NCBI GenBank assembly: GCA_036677375.1
Contig: JAVBWO010000002.1
Location: 1-64,000 of the forward strand
Origin: JAVBWO01 sp036677375
Lineage (GTDB): Bacteria > Bacillota > Dehalobacteriia > UBA4068 > UBA4997
Direction: 5' to 3'
Length of the DNA stretch: 64,000 nucleotides
Shown: positions 16,725-24,657 of the stretch, piece by piece
Layout: every line of letters starts with the position of its first letter
Numbering within the stretch: position 1 is the stretch's first letter
Translations under genes and position numbers: made by a program
The notes under the pieces: model-generated
The model's input: only the letters and a program-made list of their open reading frames with translations
Told to the model about the DNA's origin: nothing
Database searches by the model: none

Positions 16725-17852
16725 ATGGAAGTAATGCGGATATTTCAGATCAATGCTTTTGCCTTTTTTGTTCTGGTATTGATCTACTATAACGAACACA
16801 AAATGAAAGAGCCTATTTTTACACATAAGCTCTTTGTGTATCTTTTAAAAATAGGAATGCTCTTGCTGGTAATTGACTCGTTCGCCTGGCTTTTCAATGG
16901 GCAGCCTGGCACGCTGTATTATGAACTGAATGTGTTGTTTAATTTTCTACTCTATCTCTTTGCCGTAGTACCGGCGGCGTTTTGGCTCTTATATGCGGAT
17001 TTCCAGGTCTACCATGATAAAAAAAGGATGCGCAGGATCAAGATTCTGGCTGTTTGCCTGGTTCTTATCAATGCAATCTTAACGATGGCATCTCTTAAAA
17101 CCGGCTGGTACTTTTATGTAGACGCTAACAATGTATATCATCGGGGAGAATATTTCTGGCTGCATACTGCTTTAAGCTATGCCATGCTGGCGTATACTTC
17201 TTTTTTGATTTTTGTAAACCGTAAAAATATTGATAAAGAATATTTCCGGGCTTTGTTTTTATTTCCGGTTCCTCAGTTGATTGGCAGTATTCTGCAAATT
17301 TTATTTTATGGCTTGGCTCTGAATTGGAGCTGCATGACGCTTTCTCTTTTGATTGTTTATTTCTATATCCAGGATGTGGGCTTGAATACGGATTATCTTA
17401 CGGGTATTTTCAACCGCAGGCTTTTGGACTATTATCTTCAGGAAAAAATCAAGTCCAGCACAAAGCAAAGAACATTTTCCGCTATACTGATTGATCTGGA
17501 TGATTTTAAGCAGATCAATGATACCTACGGACATGATGCCGGTGACAAGGCGCTTCAGGAATTTGTCAAATCGCTGCGCAGCGGTTTGCGGAGCACTGAT
17601 TTTGTCGCCCGGTTTGGCGGTGATGAGTTTTATGTTATTCTTGATATCAGTGATAAAAAAACCTTGAAGGAAGTGGTGCAGAGGATCAGGGATACGGCGG
17701 GAGGCGTGCGGCTGAGCCCGGGGATTCACCCTGTTGATTTTAGTATGGGGTATGATATCTATGACAGCGCTTCCGGTATGACAGCGGAAGATTTTAAACA
17801 GTATATTGACCAACTGATGTATGATGAAAAGAAAAGAAAGAAAGGCCACTGA
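16725..17852 (+). CDS. Membrane diguanylate cyclase with I-site
   Basis: A 375-residue protein with about seven hydrophobic segments (residues 5-215) and a C-terminal GGDEF domain. DLDDFKQINDTYGHDAGD and RFGGDEFYVIL are intact, predicting cyclic di-GMP synthesis. RSTD precedes GGDEF by five residues, the canonical RxxD inhibitory site, so product feedback is expected, unlike the other two diguanylate cyclases in this window. AAAGGAG lies upstream of the ATG. The sensed signal is unknown. It is monocistronic. Confidence 0.9.
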   Translation: MEVMRIFQINAFAFFVLVLIYYNEHKMKEPIFTHKLFVYLLKIGMLLLVIDSFAWLFNGQPGTLYYELNVLFNFLLYLFAVVPAAFWLLYADFQVYHDKKRMRRIKILAVCLVLINAILTMASLKTGWYFYVDANNVYHRGEYFWLHTALSYAMLAYTSFLIFVNRKNIDKEYFRALFLFPVPQLIGSILQILFYGLALNWSCMTLSLLIVYFYIQDVGLNTDYLTGIFNRRLLDYYLQEKIKSSTKQRTFSAILIDLDDFKQINDTYGHDAGDKALQEFVKSLRSGLRSTDFVARFGGDEFYVILDISDKKTLKEVVQRIRDTAGGVRLSPGIHPVDFSMGYDIYDSASGMTAEDFKQYIDQLMYDEKKRKKGH

Positions 17853-18214
17853 GTTTTTAAAGGATGTTTTTAACCGGTTTTTACTATTTAGAAAGGCTTT
17901 TGCGATAAGGGCAGTTATGGCTTCTCTAAGGCAATAAGTCGGATATGATGGGAAAAACAGAAATCATTCTTGAATGTAAGAAATTTTCCCCATGGAGCAA
18001 ACAAGTTGGTGGCATTGATAAAAGGAAAGCCCCGTAGCATAAGAGACGCTTCCCTTCGTACTCTCACTTAGATATTTTGCAAAGAGTCTTGGAAGGCCAT
18101 GGGTCATGCTTGCGGAGCTTTTGTTGTTTTATTTTGCCTATAGCGGCATGTTTGGCCGCTTGCACCATTTTCTTCAATCGCTTTATTTTGATTTTTAGCC
18201 GGAACCGGGAAACT
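17853..18214. other. Intergenic region without recognised features
   Basis: Between convergent genes. No gene is supported. A minus-strand open frame (18064-18255) is basic, lacks a ribosome binding site and overlaps the cotJC end, so it is not called. No strong hairpin plus T tract was seen for either flanking gene. Confidence 0.4.
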
Positions 18215-18641
18215 CTATCTGGTGGCGGACATATCAAATTCCGGGTTAAAGGCATAGAAGTTCTTGCAGTTCAGATTGTCTTGCACAATCCGTAAAGACT
18301 CCCCAAAACGCTGGAAGTGGACGATCTCTCGTTCCCGCAGGAATTTAATGGGTTCGCGCACTTCCGGATTGTCTACCAGGCGCAGGATATTGTCATAGGT
18401 GGTGCGGGCTTTCTGCTCCGCCGCCATGTCTTCCACCAAGTCGGTAATGGCATCTCCCTTCGAGGCAAAGACTAGGGAGGAAAAGGGGATGCCGGCGGCT
18501 GCGGTGGGCCATAAACCGGTGGTATGATCCACGAAGTAAGTATCAAAACCACTCGCTTTGATGGCTTCTATGGACAGGTTTTTGGTGAGCTGGTAAACGA
18601 TAGCGCAAACCATTTCCATATGCGCCAGCTCTTCTGTACCT
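18215..18641 (-). CDS. cotJC: cotJC 3' part (C-terminal 139 codons), separated by an insertion
   Basis: Encodes the C-terminal part of CotJC, a manganese-catalase-like spore coat protein. From the junction it reads GTEELAHMEMVCAIVYQL and continues through DHTTGLWPTAAAGIPFSS and AEQKARTTYDNILRLVDNP to the normal C-terminus. EELAH supplies an ExxH pair expected to bind manganese. The sequence is uninterrupted and undecayed. In the integrated state it has no start or promoter of its own at the junction. Joining it through the AGGTAC core to the 5' part at 21204-21391 gives a continuous 202-residue frame. Confidence 0.92.
18636..18641 (-). repeat. Attachment core at the recombinase-proximal end
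   Basis: AGGTAC in the cotJC sense. Element sequence GCAGGC lies upstream of it and cotJC sequence AGAAGAGCTGG follows it. It matches the core at the other end. Confidence 0.82.
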
Positions 18642-18676
18642 GCCTGCGAAGGGAAAACACCCCCCCTTTGCCGTGC

Positions 18677-20188
18677 TTAAAGCGGAAAGCGTTGCGTATA
18701 AGGCAGAGGCGCCGACTTTAAATATACTTGCGCAATGCCTTTGTCCTGCATGACGATCTTATCCAGGATGCCATTGTAAAAAGTCTCATCCAGAAGACTG
18801 CCGGATAACATGCCGTCCATGGCTTCTTCTATTTTTTCAACATGGCGGCGCAGATCAAAGCAGGTAAGGTCTTGCAGTTTTTGGCTTATGGTTTTATTTT
18901 CTTCTTCGTATTTTTGTTGTAATTTCAGAAAATCGTTTTGCACAATTTCCTGATTAATATAGAGATCCAGTAAGCGTTCTTTTTTTACGGTTAAGACTTT
19001 TTGCCGCTTTTGCAATTCTTCATATTTATGTTCAAAAGTACTTTGTTCCAGGACGGATTGGATCACTTTTTGCAATTGCTTTTTTGCCGCTTCCTTTTCC
19101 CAGGATAAGCCTTTCAAGGTTTGCGCCATCAGATCCAGCAAAAACTCATGGCTGGTTTGCCGCCCGCAGGTGCCGGGGTGCTTTTGACCCTGGGCCGCCT
19201 GGCTGCAACGCCAGGCCAGATAAATGCTGCCATCTTTACGCTTCTTCTGGCGAGGTGTAAAATAAGCTCCGCAATAACCGCATTGGATTTTACCGGAAAA
19301 ACAATAACGGCCGGAATGACGGCTTTTGTGATTTTGTTTTCCTCGCCGACGGTTTAGCTCCTCTTGTGCCGTCTGAAAAAGTTCATGGGATATGATGGCT
19401 GGATGGTGCTGCCGGCAGATCACAAGCTCTTCCGCGCCTTTGTTTTCTTTTTTCTCATGGGTCAAGTAATTCGGTGTATAAGTTTTCTTTTGTACCAGAT
19501 CCCCGGTATATTTTTCATTCTGTAAAATACGTAAAATTGCGGTATCTGTCCAACTGTTTGTATGGCCGGCCGTTTTAACACCGGCGGATCGAAGCTCTTC
19601 CGCAATGATATGGCTACCTTTCTCTTGATAGACAAATTCATGGAAGATGTGGCGGACGATCTCGGCACCCGCAGGGTTGACACTGATCCTGCCGTCTTTG
19701 ACATCATAGCCTAAAAGGCTTCTGCCAAATACCACTCCTTGTTCCATACGGCGCTTTTGTCCCCATTTGACGCGTTGGGAGGTTCTGCGGCTTTCCTCCT
19801 GCGCGATAGAAGCCATAATGGTGAGACGAAGCTCGGCGTCGGCCTCCATGGTATTGATGTTGTCATTGAGGAAGAGAACGCCAACCCCTAACTCCTTCAG
19901 CCTTCTAGTATAAAAAATGCTGTCAAGGGTATTTCTGGCAAAACGGCTGATCTCCTTCGTGATCACAAGGTCAAAAAAGCCCGCTTCCGCATCATTGAGC
20001 ATTTGCCGAAAGGCATAGCGGTTTTTGGTGCTTGTACCGCTGATGCCCTCATCCGCGTACACCCGCGACAGCTCCCACTGTGGCTGGCATTTGATATAAT
20101 CACGAAAATAGCGCTCCTGGCTGACCAGGGAATTTGCCTGGTCTTCTTTGTCGGTAGAGACCCGGCAGTAAACGGCGATCTTTTTCAT
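18677..20188 (-). CDS. Large serine recombinase (SpoIVCA-like)
   Basis: A 503-residue site-specific recombinase. The N-terminal resolvase domain (1-145) contains the catalytic serine in YCRVSTDKEDQ (Ser11) and the arginine cluster ISRFARNTLDS and EESRRTSQRVKWG. The recombinase domain (about 155-270), a zinc ribbon (IQCGYCGAYF then WRCSQ...GTCGRQT) and a C-terminal coiled coil (about 360-460) follow, the normal large-serine-integrase order and length. All catalytic residues appear intact, so it should be active. It is oriented with the cotJ operon and ends about 35 bp from the attachment core. The start overlaps the preceding small gene by 4 nt (ATGA). Confidence 0.95.
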   Translation of the reverse strand: MKKIAVYCRVSTDKEDQANSLVSQERYFRDYIKCQPQWELSRVYADEGISGTSTKNRYAFRQMLNDAEAGFFDLVITKEISRFARNTLDSIFYTRRLKELGVGVLFLNDNINTMEADAELRLTIMASIAQEESRRTSQRVKWGQKRRMEQGVVFGRSLLGYDVKDGRISVNPAGAEIVRHIFHEFVYQEKGSHIIAEELRSAGVKTAGHTNSWTDTAILRILQNEKYTGDLVQKKTYTPNYLTHEKKENKGAEELVICRQHHPAIISHELFQTAQEELNRRRGKQNHKSRHSGRYCFSGKIQCGYCGAYFTPRQKKRKDGSIYLAWRCSQAAQGQKHPGTCGRQTSHEFLLDLMAQTLKGLSWEKEAAKKQLQKVIQSVLEQSTFEHKYEELQKRQKVLTVKKERLLDLYINQEIVQNDFLKLQQKYEEENKTISQKLQDLTCFDLRRHVEKIEEAMDGMLSGSLLDETFYNGILDKIVMQDKGIAQVYLKSAPLPYTQRFPL

Positions 20189-20382
20189 TTCGGTTTGGCC
20201 CCTTTTTGCCGAAGAGTCAGTTTTTTCATGGCTTCTTCCATCTGCTCTGGGGTGAGGAGGCGTCTTTGTGCCAAAGCGGAGAGTAAGGCTTTTTGAAGGA
20301 TAAAAGTAAAATCCTGGTTGCTGTCAAGAGACACATTCGGTGTTTCGTCTTCTGCGCGGGGAAATATGGCGGGGTTTTTCAA
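20185..20382 (-). CDS. 65-residue protein coupled to the recombinase
   Basis: A small soluble protein with an acidic N-terminal half and a helical, SHOCT-like C-terminus (LLSALAQRRLLTPEQMEEAM). The TTG start has AAGGAGG 7 nt upstream, and the stop overlaps the recombinase ATG, so the two are translationally coupled. Small proteins in this position could help recombination, for example as a directionality factor for excision, but no sequence feature proves that. It is reminiscent of small genes seen ahead of serine recombinases in other clostridial elements. Confidence 0.72.
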   Translation of the reverse strand: MKNPAIFPRAEDETPNVSLDSNQDFTFILQKALLSALAQRRLLTPEQMEEAMKKLTLRQKGAKPK

Positions 20383-20416
20383 AGGGAAACCTCCTTTGCG
20401 GAAATAGTGTCCCTTA

Positions 20417-20447
20417 TTTTTATGTAACTTAGCTTTGCTCTTATACC
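20417..20447 (-). promoter_or_regulatory. Candidate sigma-E-like promoter of the recombinase genes
   Basis: Read on the minus strand, GGTATAAG (from 20447) and CATAAAAA (20424-20417) are separated by about 15 nt. This resembles the mother-cell sigma-E pattern (ATA in the -35, CATACAnT in the -10), although two -10 positions deviate. A sigma-A alternative also exists: TTGCCA (20470-20465), 18-19 bp, TATAAG. Confidence 0.35.
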
Positions 20448-20554
20448 TGTTGACGCCATTGCTTTGGCAAAATCTAACAGTAGAATAGGAAGGATATCTT
20501 CTTCTTTTATCGAATAAAATATAATTGATTTTGTTAAACAGGAGTGGTTGTCAA

Positions 20555-21103
20555 GTGCATTTCAAATCCCATATCAAAATGGCCGATTTTATCTTGATGC
20601 AGACCAGCGAATTTTTACCGGATCGTTTTTCCCGTTTTATGTTTCGCCTGGGCTCCGTGATTCCCGATATTTCATGGCTCATCTTAGTGCATCCCCATTT
20701 TGCCAAAAAATCCTTGGATTATATTGAAACGAAAATAGAAAAACTTCAAATGCAAACCAGTTATGGCGCCTATTCTTCCATGCAGATGGGCATTATCGTT
20801 CATTATTTGGCTGATTTCTGCTGTTATGCTCATAACCGCAAGCATATCGATACCTACCGTCAGCATAGCCGCTATGAATCGGAGCTGCAGCGCTATTTGC
20901 TGGATAATGTAAGTATCTTCATGGAGAAATATACCGCTGCGGAGGAACCAACCTTGGGGAATAATTGGGAGACCCGCAGTCTTATCGAGGGATACCTGCA
21001 AGACCACCGGCAGGGCGGAGCCGGTTTTGCCTGGGATATTGAAAAAGCGGTGGAGGTTGGCGCCGCCATTTGCATCAGCGCCTTTTGTTTTGCCAGACCA
21101 TAA
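20555..21103 (+). CDS. Zinc-dependent phospholipase C-like cargo protein
   Basis: A 182-residue protein of the zinc-dependent phospholipase C/S1-P1 nuclease-like fold. HFKSHIKMADFIL at the N-terminus, RLGSVIPDISW and MGIIVHYLADFCCYAH supply the spaced His/Asp residues expected for zinc binding. The chosen GTG start has AGGAG 10 nt upstream and makes the N-terminus begin at the conserved His. No signal peptide is evident, so it is probably cytoplasmic. TATAAT at 20520-20525 suggests its own promoter, divergent from the recombinase. It is the only cargo gene of the element and its role is unknown. Confidence 0.75.
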   Translation: MHFKSHIKMADFILMQTSEFLPDRFSRFMFRLGSVIPDISWLILVHPHFAKKSLDYIETKIEKLQMQTSYGAYSSMQMGIIVHYLADFCCYAHNRKHIDTYRQHSRYESELQRYLLDNVSIFMEKYTAAEEPTLGNNWETRSLIEGYLQDHRQGGAGFAWDIEKAVEVGAAICISAFCFARP

Positions 21104-21187
21104 TTGAACGGGGGTTGCCGTTTCTCATGATACTGTCTGTTTTTTTCGGGTTCGAAAGGAGCAGGCAGTTTTTATTTTTGCAGGGAC

Positions 21188-21391
21188 CTATTTTCCTTTG
21201 CAGGTACCTATATCCGTTAAGACGCCTACCACTTCTTTATACGGCATGGTATATCTTTGGGAAAGGTAACGTTGGGAAGCTGCTAGTTCACCGTCAGGAC
21301 CTCCGAATTGCGTAATGATAATTTTGGCGGCTGCTGCATCAGGTTTACTGATCTTTACTGGGTATTGCAGCATTTTTTCATAATTCCACAT
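21188..21391 (-). CDS. cotJC: cotJC 5' part (N-terminal 63 codons plus read-through into the element)
   Basis: Encodes the N-terminus of CotJC: MWNYEKMLQYPVKISKPDAA through PYKEVVGVLTDIGT, with no decay. After residue 63 the frame enters the element at 21203 and adds CKGK before TAG. GGAGGCTTAAAGGT precedes the ATG, 4 nt after cotJB. Without the 3' part the product lacks the ExxH metal ligands and the rest of the four-helix bundle, so it should be non-functional until the element is removed. Confidence 0.93.
   Translation of the reverse strand: MWNYEKMLQYPVKISKPDAAAAKIIITQFGGPDGELAASQRYLSQRYTMPYKEVVGVLTDIGTCKGK
21204..21209 (-). repeat. Attachment core at the cotJC N-terminal side
   Basis: AGGTAC in the cotJC sense, with coding sequence GGATAT upstream and element sequence CTGCAAAGG downstream. 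In the circular form the joined ends would read GCAGGTACCTGC, a perfect 12-bp palindrome around the core. Confidence 0.82.
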
Positions 21392-21395
21392 ACCT

Positions 21396-21653
21396 TTAAG
21401 CCTCCCTTTCCCACGGCCAGGGTTTTTCTACCCAGGTCCATTTGTTTGTCACGGTTACAGCGTCCGCAGTAATAGGTCCGAATTGAGCGGTATATTCTTT
21501 TTGAACCTGATTGCTGTAGCGCTTGGCCTGATCATAGTAGGCAAGGGCATTGGCGTCATCCGGGTGGGTGTCCAGGTAGAGAGTAATGTCTTCTACGGCA
21601 AAGTGTGCGGTTTGCAGCTGTTTCATGAGCTTCGCTCTGTTGGTTTCGGCCAT
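21396..21653 (-). CDS. cotJB: Spore coat protein CotJB
   Basis: An 85-residue protein matching CotJB: an N-terminal helix (LMKQLQTAHFAVEDITLYLD), THPDDANALAYYDQAKR and the closing VTNKWTWVEKPWPWE. GGGGGGAAAGTGAT precedes the ATG, whose position touches the cotJA stop. It acts with CotJA and CotJC in the inner coat layers made in the mother cell. Its presence with cotJA and cotJC is direct evidence for a sporulating lineage. Confidence 0.94.
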   Translation of the reverse strand: MAETNRAKLMKQLQTAHFAVEDITLYLDTHPDDANALAYYDQAKRYSNQVQKEYTAQFGPITADAVTVTNKWTWVEKPWPWEREA

Positions 21654-21654
21654 A

Positions 21655-21882
21655 TCACTTTCCCCCCTTTCCTAAAAACGGCAGGTCTAACTGGGGAAAA
21701 ATCGTCCCTTTTGCCAAAGCAGTGTCCACATCATAGGTCCCCATCCATTTTTGCCAAGGAACATAGGCCATGGCGACCGCCATATTATCGATGTGGGTGG
21801 CGGCGCAGGATGTTGTTTTACCGGAAACAGTGGCCGGTTGGTTGGATTTTTCTGCATATATTTGTGGCGTATATCGTTCCAA
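21655..21882 (-). CDS. cotJA: Spore coat protein CotJA
   Basis: A 75-residue protein with the CotJA signature AMAYVPWQKWMGTYD and TALAKGTIFPQLDLPF, needed for incorporation of CotJC into the coat in Bacillus. The TTG start is chosen because AAAGGAGG lies 9 nt upstream and the length then matches the family. An upstream in-frame TTG at 21999 would add 39 residues without similarity and lies only about 5 nt from the predicted transcription start. First gene of the cotJ operon. Confidence 0.9.
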   Translation of the reverse strand: MERYTPQIYAEKSNQPATVSGKTTSCAATHIDNMAVAMAYVPWQKWMGTYDVDTALAKGTIFPQLDLPFLGKGGK

Positions 21883-22010
21883 AATATATGTCCTCCTTTC
21901 CATTATCAATTTTGTATGGGAAGCGGCAGCTTCATAGACATTGTATGCACTGGAAAATATAGTGTGAAAGTCCAAGGCTAAGAAAGCAGGATTTTTCAAA
22001 ATATCACCCT

Positions 22011-22035
22011 TGTATGAGGATTATTCAAAAGGTGA
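22011..22035 (-). promoter_or_regulatory. cotJA: Candidate sigma-E promoter of the cotJ operon
   Basis: On the minus strand CATACAAG (22016-22009) matches the sigma-E -10 consensus CATACAnT in seven of eight positions. The -35 region upstream (TTCATCA at about 22039-22033) is weak and its spacing slightly long. cotJ is known to be sigma-E-controlled in Bacillus subtilis. Confidence 0.5.
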
Positions 22036-22208
22036 TGAATTACTTACACAATATAGCAAGCCTTTCCTATTGAAAATGCAGGCAATTTATTCTATAATAG
22101 GACTGTTGCCAATTTATCTTTTTTAATAAAAAAAGGAATTTTTGTTTAAAATTAATATGTGGCAACCAAGAAGCGATGCAGGTCCAAAAGGACAACCGGA
22201 AGAGAGAT

Positions 22209-23297
22209 ATGGATAAGGGGGTGAAAAGCCTGCCCCAAAACAGCGTAAACAGAAATCGCGTTATTATCATTATTTTTTTGATTCTCGCCGCGTTGCTTCT
22301 TTCCGTTATCCTTTGGTACCGCCAATTATCCGGAAAGACGCAATGGAAGAGCGGTCAGTTTTTTATCATGAACACCGTAGTGGAATATGCGCTCTATGGC
22401 GGCAATGCCAAAGAAGCCGGTCCCGAGATCATGCGGCAATTGCGTGATTATGAAAACCAAGTTTCCTTGTATTTGAATGATTCTGAGATTGCCAGAATTA
22501 ATCAAGCCGCAGGGGTGGCGCCTGTTGCCGTTTCAGCGCGCACCATGTCTACTTTAAAGACAGTGAAAAATTATTGCAGCTTATCCGGAGGTCTTTTTGA
22601 TGTTACCGTAGCCCCACTGGTAGAAGCCTGGGGCATTACCACGGATCATCCACAAGTGCCGGATCAGGCCACCATCGACAAACTGCGGCAACTCATTCAT
22701 TATCAGGATATTTTGCTGGATGAGGAAAAGCAAACGGTCATGCTCGCAAAAAAAGGAGAAGCCATCGACTTGGGCGGCATTGCCAAGGGCATGGCGGACA
22801 CCATCGTTCGGGATGTTTGTGCCAAGTATGAGGTGTCCGGGGGGTATGTTTCTCTTGGCGGCAATATCATTACTATGGGCAAAAAACCCAATGGCAAGCC
22901 TTTTGCCTTTGGCGTCAAAGATCCTCGGGGAAAACCTACCGATTATATTCTTTCTTTGGAGCTTGAAGACATGTCTATGGCGACTTCCGGTGATTACGAA
23001 CGTTATTTTGAGAAAGACGGCAAACGGTATCATCATATTTTTGACCCCCGAACGGGATATCCTGCGGATAGTGATCTGATCTCGGTTTCAGTAATCGCCA
23101 AAGATGGCGGGCTGTGCGATTATCTTTCCACCACTCTTTTTATTGCCGGGAAACAAAATTCCATGGCACTTTTGGACCGGCAAGATTTTTCTTTGATCCT
23201 CGTGGATCAAGCCAAGAATGTATATGTTTCCGATGCATTGCGCGGGAAGGTGAAAATACACGATCCGGCGGGAATCTATACATTTCATATAAATTAA
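22209..23297 (+). CDS. apbE: FAD:protein FMN transferase (ApbE)
   Basis: Attaches FMN covalently to threonine residues of target proteins; the expected targets are RnfG and RnfD encoded just downstream. One N-terminal membrane anchor (VIIIIFLILAALLLSVILWY) precedes the extracytoplasmic domain. Family motifs are present: DLGGIAKGMADTIV, SLGGNI and YHHIFDPRTGYPA. GGAAGAGAG precedes the chosen ATG; an in-frame ATG at 22176 would add 11 charged residues. It ends 39 nt before rnfC and probably heads the rnf operon. Confidence 0.92.
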   Translation: MDKGVKSLPQNSVNRNRVIIIIFLILAALLLSVILWYRQLSGKTQWKSGQFFIMNTVVEYALYGGNAKEAGPEIMRQLRDYENQVSLYLNDSEIARINQAAGVAPVAVSARTMSTLKTVKNYCSLSGGLFDVTVAPLVEAWGITTDHPQVPDQATIDKLRQLIHYQDILLDEEKQTVMLAKKGEAIDLGGIAKGMADTIVRDVCAKYEVSGGYVSLGGNIITMGKKPNGKPFAFGVKDPRGKPTDYILSLELEDMSMATSGDYERYFEKDGKRYHHIFDPRTGYPADSDLISVSVIAKDGGLCDYLSTTLFIAGKQNSMALLDRQDFSLILVDQAKNVYVSDALRGKVKIHDPAGIYTFHIN

Positions 23298-23336
23298 ACG
23301 TCTCAATGCCGGAATGCGAAAACGGGAGGAATCAAC

Positions 23337-24644
23337 GTGTCAAAGTTATTGAAGAAGCATCTTAGCGGCGTATCCGTTCCCCATCATAAGGAAACGGCCA
23401 CACTGGCTACGGTGACAATGCCTGTTCCCGATAAGGTGACCATTCCTATGATCCAGCATATGGGAGCGCCTTGCGAACCGCTAGTCAAAGTAAATGATCT
23501 GGTGAAGGTGGGACAGAAGATAGGGGAAAGCAGCGCTGCCTTCAGTGTGCCCATTCATGCCAGCGTTTCGGGAAAAGTCACAGCGCTAGAAGATTTTATT
23601 ATGCCCACAGGCGTCAGAACCAAAGCGGTGGTCATTGAGTCCGATAAAGAACAGTCGGTGGCGGAATCGGTTACTTCGCCGTTTATCCATAATTTCCAGG
23701 AATTCCTGCAAGCGGTGAAGGAATCAGGCTTGGTAGGATTGGGCGGCGCGGGTTTCCCTACGCATATCAAACTGAATCCCAAGAATATTGACCAAGTGGA
23801 TACCTTGATCGTAAATGCCGCCGAATGCGAGCCTTATATCACGGCGGATGTGCGTACCATCATGGAAGATGGAGAAGCCCTGATGGACGGCATAGAAGTT
23901 GTGATGAAACAACTGGATTTATTTCAGGCTATTATTGGTATTGAAGATAATAAGCCCGAGGCCATTGCTTACCTGGAGAAGATTCGCCGGGAAAACATGA
24001 AGGTAAAGGTATTGAAATCCAAATATCCGCAAGGCGGCGAAAAAGTTTTGATTTATGAGACCACCGGACGCATCGTTATGGAAGGCAAACTCCCTGCCGA
24101 TGCCGGCGTTTTGGTCATGAATGTTTCTTCACTGGTTTTTTTGGCCAAGTATCTGAAAACAGGGATGCCGCTGGTAGAAAAGAAGCTGACCGTAGCAGGC
24201 GGCGCTATTGGGGAACCTAAAAACCTTTGGGTTCCTATCGGAACTTCTTATGCCGATGTGATCGAATTTTGCGGCGGCTATAAAAAAGAGCCTGCCAAGA
24301 TCATTATGGGCGGTCCTATGATGGGGATCGCTGTTTATGATGATAGGTTCCCCGTATTAAAGAACAATAACGCAATTCTAGCCTTTGACAAAGAAGAAGC
24401 TAAAATTGAACCGGAAGGAGCCTGTATCCGTTGTGGCAAATGTGCGATGGCCTGCCCTTTCAACCTGATGCCGGCCGACATCGACCGGGCGCAGAAAGCG
24501 GGCAACGTGGACGAGCTTTTGAAGCTGAAGGTTCAGCTGTGTATGGAATGCGGCTGCTGTTCTTATGTATGTCCTGCTAAGCGTCAGCTGGTTCTGGCCA
24601 ACAGACTGGCCAAGAAATTAATTCGTGAAAGCGGAAAGAAATAG
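23337..24644 (+). CDS. rnfC: Rnf complex subunit C
   Basis: Peripheral subunit of the ferredoxin:NAD+ oxidoreductase that binds NADH and FMN and passes electrons between NAD and the membrane subunits. It has 435 residues: an N-terminal biotinyl-like RnfC region, the glycine-rich GLGGAGFPTHIKL, an SLBB-type segment, and two [4Fe-4S] motifs near the C-terminus, CIRCGKCAMACPFN and CMECGCCSYVCPAK. The GTG start has GGGAGG 7 nt upstream. Gene order C-D-G-E-A-B is the clostridial/acetogen arrangement. Confidence 0.96.
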   Translation: MSKLLKKHLSGVSVPHHKETATLATVTMPVPDKVTIPMIQHMGAPCEPLVKVNDLVKVGQKIGESSAAFSVPIHASVSGKVTALEDFIMPTGVRTKAVVIESDKEQSVAESVTSPFIHNFQEFLQAVKESGLVGLGGAGFPTHIKLNPKNIDQVDTLIVNAAECEPYITADVRTIMEDGEALMDGIEVVMKQLDLFQAIIGIEDNKPEAIAYLEKIRRENMKVKVLKSKYPQGGEKVLIYETTGRIVMEGKLPADAGVLVMNVSSLVFLAKYLKTGMPLVEKKLTVAGGAIGEPKNLWVPIGTSYADVIEFCGGYKKEPAKIIMGGPMMGIAVYDDRFPVLKNNNAILAFDKEEAKIEPEGACIRCGKCAMACPFNLMPADIDRAQKAGNVDELLKLKVQLCMECGCCSYVCPAKRQLVLANRLAKKLIRESGKK

Positions 24645-24657
24645 GGGATGAATAACA

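Larger units (their letters stand above)
18636..21209. mobile_element. Skin-like intervening element inside cotJC
   Basis: A 2,568-bp element bounded by the 6-bp direct repeat GTACCT (plus strand; AGGTAC in the coding sense) at 18636-18641 and 21204-21209. It holds a large serine recombinase, a 65-residue protein upstream of it and a divergent zinc-dependent phospholipase C-like gene. The recombinase stop lies about 35 bp from one end. Removing one repeat plus the interior restores cotJC exactly in frame (609 nt, 202 codons plus stop). The organisation parallels the sigK skin element of Bacillus and Clostridioides, which is excised during sporulation. Excision itself is inferred. Confidence 0.88.

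Noticed and set aside
18064..18255. Basic 63-codon minus-strand frame after cotJC
   Set aside because: Overlaps the cotJC end, no ribosome binding site, Lys/Arg-rich composition without a domain.
21883..21999. Longer cotJA starting at TTG 21999 (114 residues)
   Set aside because: The extra 39 residues have no counterpart in CotJA, the start is about 5 nt from the predicted transcription start, and a strong AAAGGAGG precedes the shorter TTG start. The shared MKNPA opening with the element's 65-residue gene looks like coincidence.
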